A stretch of DNA of 64,000 bases from UBA11512 sp964623895. Its GTDB lineage: Bacteria; Bacillota; Clostridia; Oscillospirales; CAG-272. This document shows positions 61,111 to 64,000 of this stretch, piece by piece. The notes below the pieces were generated by a model, which saw nothing but the letters and a program-made list of their open reading frames with translations, was not told the origin of the DNA and made no database searches. The DNA is taken from positions 1 through 64,000 of the forward strand of contig CAZUWA010000001.1 in assembly GCA_964623895.1 (NCBI GenBank), read 5' to 3'. The translations under genes were made by a program, and so were the position numbers. Each line of letters opens with the position of its first letter. The first letter of the stretch is position 1.

Positions 61111-61149
61111 AAAGTCACCGCGAGCAAATGCGCTTGCGGTGACTTTTGA
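61111..61149 (+). terminator. intrinsic terminator after the small lipoprotein
   Basis: AAAGTCACCGC (61111-61121) pairs perfectly with GCGGTGACTTT (61136-61146), followed by TG. The U-run is short; the stem A-tract may also serve the opposite strand. Confidence 0.7.
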
Positions 61150-61190
61150 AAAAATATTCACGAAATCCAATAAAAATTCAGAAATACCAC

Positions 61191-61219
61191 TTGACAAATG
61201 GGCGAATAAGTGATATTAT
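61191..61219 (+). promoter_or_regulatory. promoter of argG
   Basis: TTGACA (61191-61196), a 17-base spacer and TATTAT (61214-61219), 40 bases before the argG start. I see no clear ARG box in the short leader. Confidence 0.75.
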
Positions 61220-61259
61220 ACTCGTTGTTATGAATGAATATGCAATAAGGGGTATGGCT

Positions 61260-62498
61260 ATGAAAAAACTCGATCCGAAAAATATCAAAAAGGTTGTTTT
61301 AGCTTATTCGGGAGGATTGGATACTTCCATCATCATCCCGTGGTTGAAGGAAAATTACAATAATTGCGAGGTTATCTGTGTCTCCGGAAATGTCGGTCAG
61401 GCAAGTGAGCTTGAAGGGTTAGAAGAGAAGGCATTAAAGACCGGCGCGTCCAAACTGTATGTTGAGGATCTGACCGAGGACTTCCTCAAGGAATGTGTTT
61501 TCCCCTGTGTGCAGGCAGGTGCACTCTATGAAGGATATATGCTTGGAACGGCTTTTGCAAGACCGTTTATTGCTAAGCGGGTAGCAGAGATCGCGTTGGC
61601 AGAAGGTGCGGATGCCATCTGTCACGGTTGCACCGGCAAGGGCAATGATCAGGTTCGTTTTGAGCTTGGCATCAAGGCATTTGCACCCGATATGCCGATC
61701 ATCGCGCCTTGGAGAGAATGGACGATCAAGTCCCGTGAAGAGGAGATCGATTATGCTGAGGCACACAACATTCCGCTGAAGATCAGCAGAGAGACCAACT
61801 ATTCGAAAGATAAGAATATTTGGCACCTTTCTCATGAGGGCATGGATCTTGAAGATCCGGCAAATGAGCCGCAATACAATAAATCGGGCTTCCTTGAGAT
61901 GGGGGTTTCTCCCGAACAGGCACCGGACAAACCTACCTATATCACCATTCATTTTGAACAGGGGGTACCGACTGCTATCGACGGCAAGGAGATGAACGCA
62001 ACCAATATCGTTCTTACCCTCAACAAACTCGGCGGTGAGAATGGTATCGGGCTTTATGATGTGGTGGAAAATCGTTTGGTTGGAATGAAGAGCAGAGGTC
62101 TTTACGAGACTCCGGGCGGAGCAATCTTATATCATGCGCATGAGGTCCTTGAAACCATCTGTTCTGATAAGGAAACGCAACATTACAAGGCACTTGTGGC
62201 GCAGAAATTGGCAGAGAATGTTTATAACGCGTTGTGGTACACTCCGCTGACTGAGGCGATCTTGGCATTCGTCAAGAGCACGCAAAAGTATGTCACGGGC
62301 GATGTCAAGTTGAAACTCTATAAGGGCAATATCATCAATGCCGGTGTGACATCCCCCTATTCTCTGTATGATCCGGAGATCGCGACATTTGATGAGGATG
62401 ATGTGTATGATCAGTCGGATGCCGCAGGGTTTATCAATCTGTACGGATTGCCCACCAAAGTCTATGCCAAGATGAAGGTAAAGAACGGAATTCAATAA
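61260..62498 (+). CDS. argG: argininosuccinate synthase
   Basis: ArgG joins citrulline and aspartate with ATP to make argininosuccinate in arginine synthesis. The 412-residue protein begins at ATG 61260 (AAGGGG 7-8 bases upstream). It has the ATP pyrophosphatase loop VLAYSGGLDTSIII near residues 13-26, GCTGKGNDQVRFE, SREEEIDYAEAHNIP and the TNYSKDKNIWHLSHEG segment, all typical. Length matches the bacterial form. argH follows 101 bases downstream. Confidence 0.97.
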   Translation: MKKLDPKNIKKVVLAYSGGLDTSIIIPWLKENYNNCEVICVSGNVGQASELEGLEEKALKTGASKLYVEDLTEDFLKECVFPCVQAGALYEGYMLGTAFARPFIAKRVAEIALAEGADAICHGCTGKGNDQVRFELGIKAFAPDMPIIAPWREWTIKSREEEIDYAEAHNIPLKISRETNYSKDKNIWHLSHEGMDLEDPANEPQYNKSGFLEMGVSPEQAPDKPTYITIHFEQGVPTAIDGKEMNATNIVLTLNKLGGENGIGLYDVVENRLVGMKSRGLYETPGGAILYHAHEVLETICSDKETQHYKALVAQKLAENVYNALWYTPLTEAILAFVKSTQKYVTGDVKLKLYKGNIINAGVTSPYSLYDPEIATFDEDDVYDQSDAAGFINLYGLPTKVYAKMKVKNGIQ

Positions 62499-62599
62499 TG
62501 AAAGAACAAGGTCGAAGCAGGTAAAAACCCGCTTCGCCCTTTGAACGTTTTATAGAAACTGAATATTTATGTTAAAAATGTTCAATGCGAGGTATATTT

Positions 62600-63985
62600 A
62601 TGCAAAAATTGTGGGTGGGAAGGACCGCCGGTGCGCTTTCAAAGGAGGCCGATGATTTCAATTCTTCCATTGCAGTGGATCAAAAGATGTATAGGCAGGA
62701 TATTGAAGGCTCGATCGCGCATGCCGCGATGTTGGAGTTTTGCGGTATCTTGTCTACAGAAGCCGTCGCTGAGATCACTGCGGGGTTGAAGGGCATTTTA
62801 GCCGATCTTGAGAGCGGAAAATTGGAGATCGATCCTGAAGCAGAGGACATTCACATGTTTATAGAAGCGGAGTTGACCGCGCGAATCGGAGAATACGGAA
62901 AAAAACTGCACACTGCGCGTTCGCGGAACGATCAGGTTGCACTTGATCTGCGGATATACTTGCGCGATGAATGTGCCGTTGTTAAAAAGCAGATCTTGGA
63001 TCTGATCACTGCAATTATAAAGCAGGCGAAAGAAAATGAAACAGTCATTATGCCGGGTTACACCCATCTTCAGCGTGCACAGCCGATCTTGTTTGCGCAT
63101 CAGTTGCTTGCCTATGTCGAAATGCTGAAGCGGGACTACGGCAGGATCGAAGATGCTGTCAAGCGGATGAACTATTCGCCGCTCGGCAGTTGTGCACTTG
63201 CCGGAACGACATATCCTACTGACCGAGAGTATACAGCGAAATTGCTTTCCTTTGATGGGGTAACTGCAAATAGTATTGACGGTGTTTCTGACCGTGATTT
63301 TTGTGTGGAACTGCTGTCGGCTTTCTCAATTTTGATGATGCATCTTTCTCGCTTTTCGGAGGAAATCATCCTTTGGTCTTCCTTTGAATTCGGCTTTGTG
63401 AGACTTGATGATGCTTTTACAACCGGATCAAGCATTATGCCGCAAAAGAAAAATTCCGATATGGCGGAATTGGTTAGAGGAAAGACCGGAAGAGTCTACG
63501 GAGACTTGATTGCTACCTTGACAATGTTAAAGGGGTTGCCTTTGGCATACAATAAGGATATGCAAGAGGACAAGGAGAGCATTTTCGATGCGCTTATAAC
63601 CGTACAAAAATGTTTGACAGTTTTTGCTCCGATGGTGGAAACGATGAAGGTCAACAGAGAACAGATGCTGAAAGCAGCAAAGAGCGGATATATAAATGCC
63701 ACCGATCTTGCGGACTATCTGACGAAAAAAGGGATGTCCTTCCGCAGTGCATACAAGATTGTCGGAAAGATTGTTGGGGACTGTGTGGAAGAGGGCAAGG
63801 TGCTCGAAGATCTTTCGCTTTCGGAATATAAAAAACACAGTGAGATTTTCGAGGAAGACCTTTATGAGGCGATCGATCTGAAAACCTGCGTTGAAAAACG
63901 GATCTCGGAAGGTGGGACGGGTTTTGATTCGGTCAAAAAGCAAATAGAACAGGCAGAAGCGTTTTTAAAGAGGAACTATGTATAA
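62600..63985 (+). CDS. argH: argininosuccinate lyase
   Basis: ArgH splits argininosuccinate into arginine and fumarate. From ATG 62600 (GCGAGG 7 bases upstream) it has 461 residues; an ATG at 62585 adds five. Family marks: KLWVGRTAGALSKEADDFNSS, AEDIHMFIEAEL, KLHTARSRNDQVALDLRIYL, GYTHLQRAQPILFAHQLLAY, and the catalytic Ser loop GSSIMPQKKNSDMAELVRGKTGR. It is complete, ending 15 bases before the window edge. Confidence 0.97.
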   Translation: MQKLWVGRTAGALSKEADDFNSSIAVDQKMYRQDIEGSIAHAAMLEFCGILSTEAVAEITAGLKGILADLESGKLEIDPEAEDIHMFIEAELTARIGEYGKKLHTARSRNDQVALDLRIYLRDECAVVKKQILDLITAIIKQAKENETVIMPGYTHLQRAQPILFAHQLLAYVEMLKRDYGRIEDAVKRMNYSPLGSCALAGTTYPTDREYTAKLLSFDGVTANSIDGVSDRDFCVELLSAFSILMMHLSRFSEEIILWSSFEFGFVRLDDAFTTGSSIMPQKKNSDMAELVRGKTGRVYGDLIATLTMLKGLPLAYNKDMQEDKESIFDALITVQKCLTVFAPMVETMKVNREQMLKAAKSGYINATDLADYLTKKGMSFRSAYKIVGKIVGDCVEEGKVLEDLSLSEYKKHSEIFEEDLYEAIDLKTCVEKRISEGGTGFDSVKKQIEQAEAFLKRNYV

Positions 63986-64000
63986 AATTGTATCAAAAAA

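Noticed and set aside
1..64000. tRNA, rRNA, CRISPR, insertion sequence, prophage
   Set aside because: I saw no T-loop/acceptor pairs, rRNA cores, regularly spaced repeats, transposase or phage-type proteins; a covariance and profile search would be needed to be sure.

Overview
The window reads as chromosome from an endospore-forming, anaerobic member of the Clostridia (Bacillota), probably a gut-type lineage. This rests on gene content and synteny: a full Rnf complex in the order rnfC-D-G-E-A-B, the sporulation block yabM-mazG-rqcP-yabP-yabQ-divIC, a GerA/SpoVAF-type protein, a very small spoVM gene next to rsgA, a SleC/SpoIID-like lytic cluster, the glgB-C-D-A-P operon with a GlgD subunit, and cdaA-cdaR. 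Shine-Dalgarno sites are strong (AGGAGG type) and vegetative promoters mostly show TTGACA-17-TATAAT. I cannot name a species. I saw no tRNA, rRNA, CRISPR array, transposase, phage gene or replication origin. Genes are tightly packed and no gene-free stretch exceeds 300 bases.

Layout. 1-6010 (minus): rnfCDGEAB, then a phosphopantetheinyl transferase and a small membrane ORF. 6143-8604 (plus): an OmpR-type response regulator and a HAMP histidine kinase. 8671-10610 (minus): ispD-ispF-rpe. 10688-15155 (plus): cdaA-cdaR, an FAD-dependent oxidoreductase and an RseC-like protein. 15206-22449: recJ, relA, dtd, hemZ and a uridine-kinase-like protein. 22468-28034: yabM-mazG-rqcP-yabP-yabQ-divIC, an RluA-type pseudouridine synthase and a DUF3810 membrane protein. 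28072-38128: glgB, glgC, glgD, glgA, glgP and a GH13 hydrolase, which together make, branch and break down alpha-glucan. 38327-39724 (minus): two small envelope proteins. 39886-42969 (plus): a GerA-type protein and a five-repeat FIVAR-like lipoprotein. 42912-45598 (minus): a SAM methyltransferase and the NAD(P)HX repair enzyme. 45783-49225 (plus): rsgA, spoVM and the three-gene spore-lysis cluster. 49418-53797: two large secreted phosphodiesterase/phosphatase-type proteins. 53976-57049 (minus): a Crp/Fnr regulator and a NitT/TauT-type ABC transporter. 57235-61102 (plus): a degenerate acyl-adenylate ligase homologue, an ECF S component, a DUF1015 protein and a small lipoprotein. 61260-63985: argG and argH.

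The points I find most worth following are these: the 27-residue spoVM with a sigma-E-type -10; the SleC-like function spread over three adjacent genes; a perfect inverted repeat inside the Crp/Fnr promoter; a sigma-E-type promoter exactly before yabP; a catalytically degraded ANL protein beside a vitamin-type S component; loss of the usual ADP-binding lysine in GlgA; atypical flavinylation motifs in RnfD and RnfG; and a small membrane ORF that has a good ribosome-binding site but an ATA where its start codon should be.
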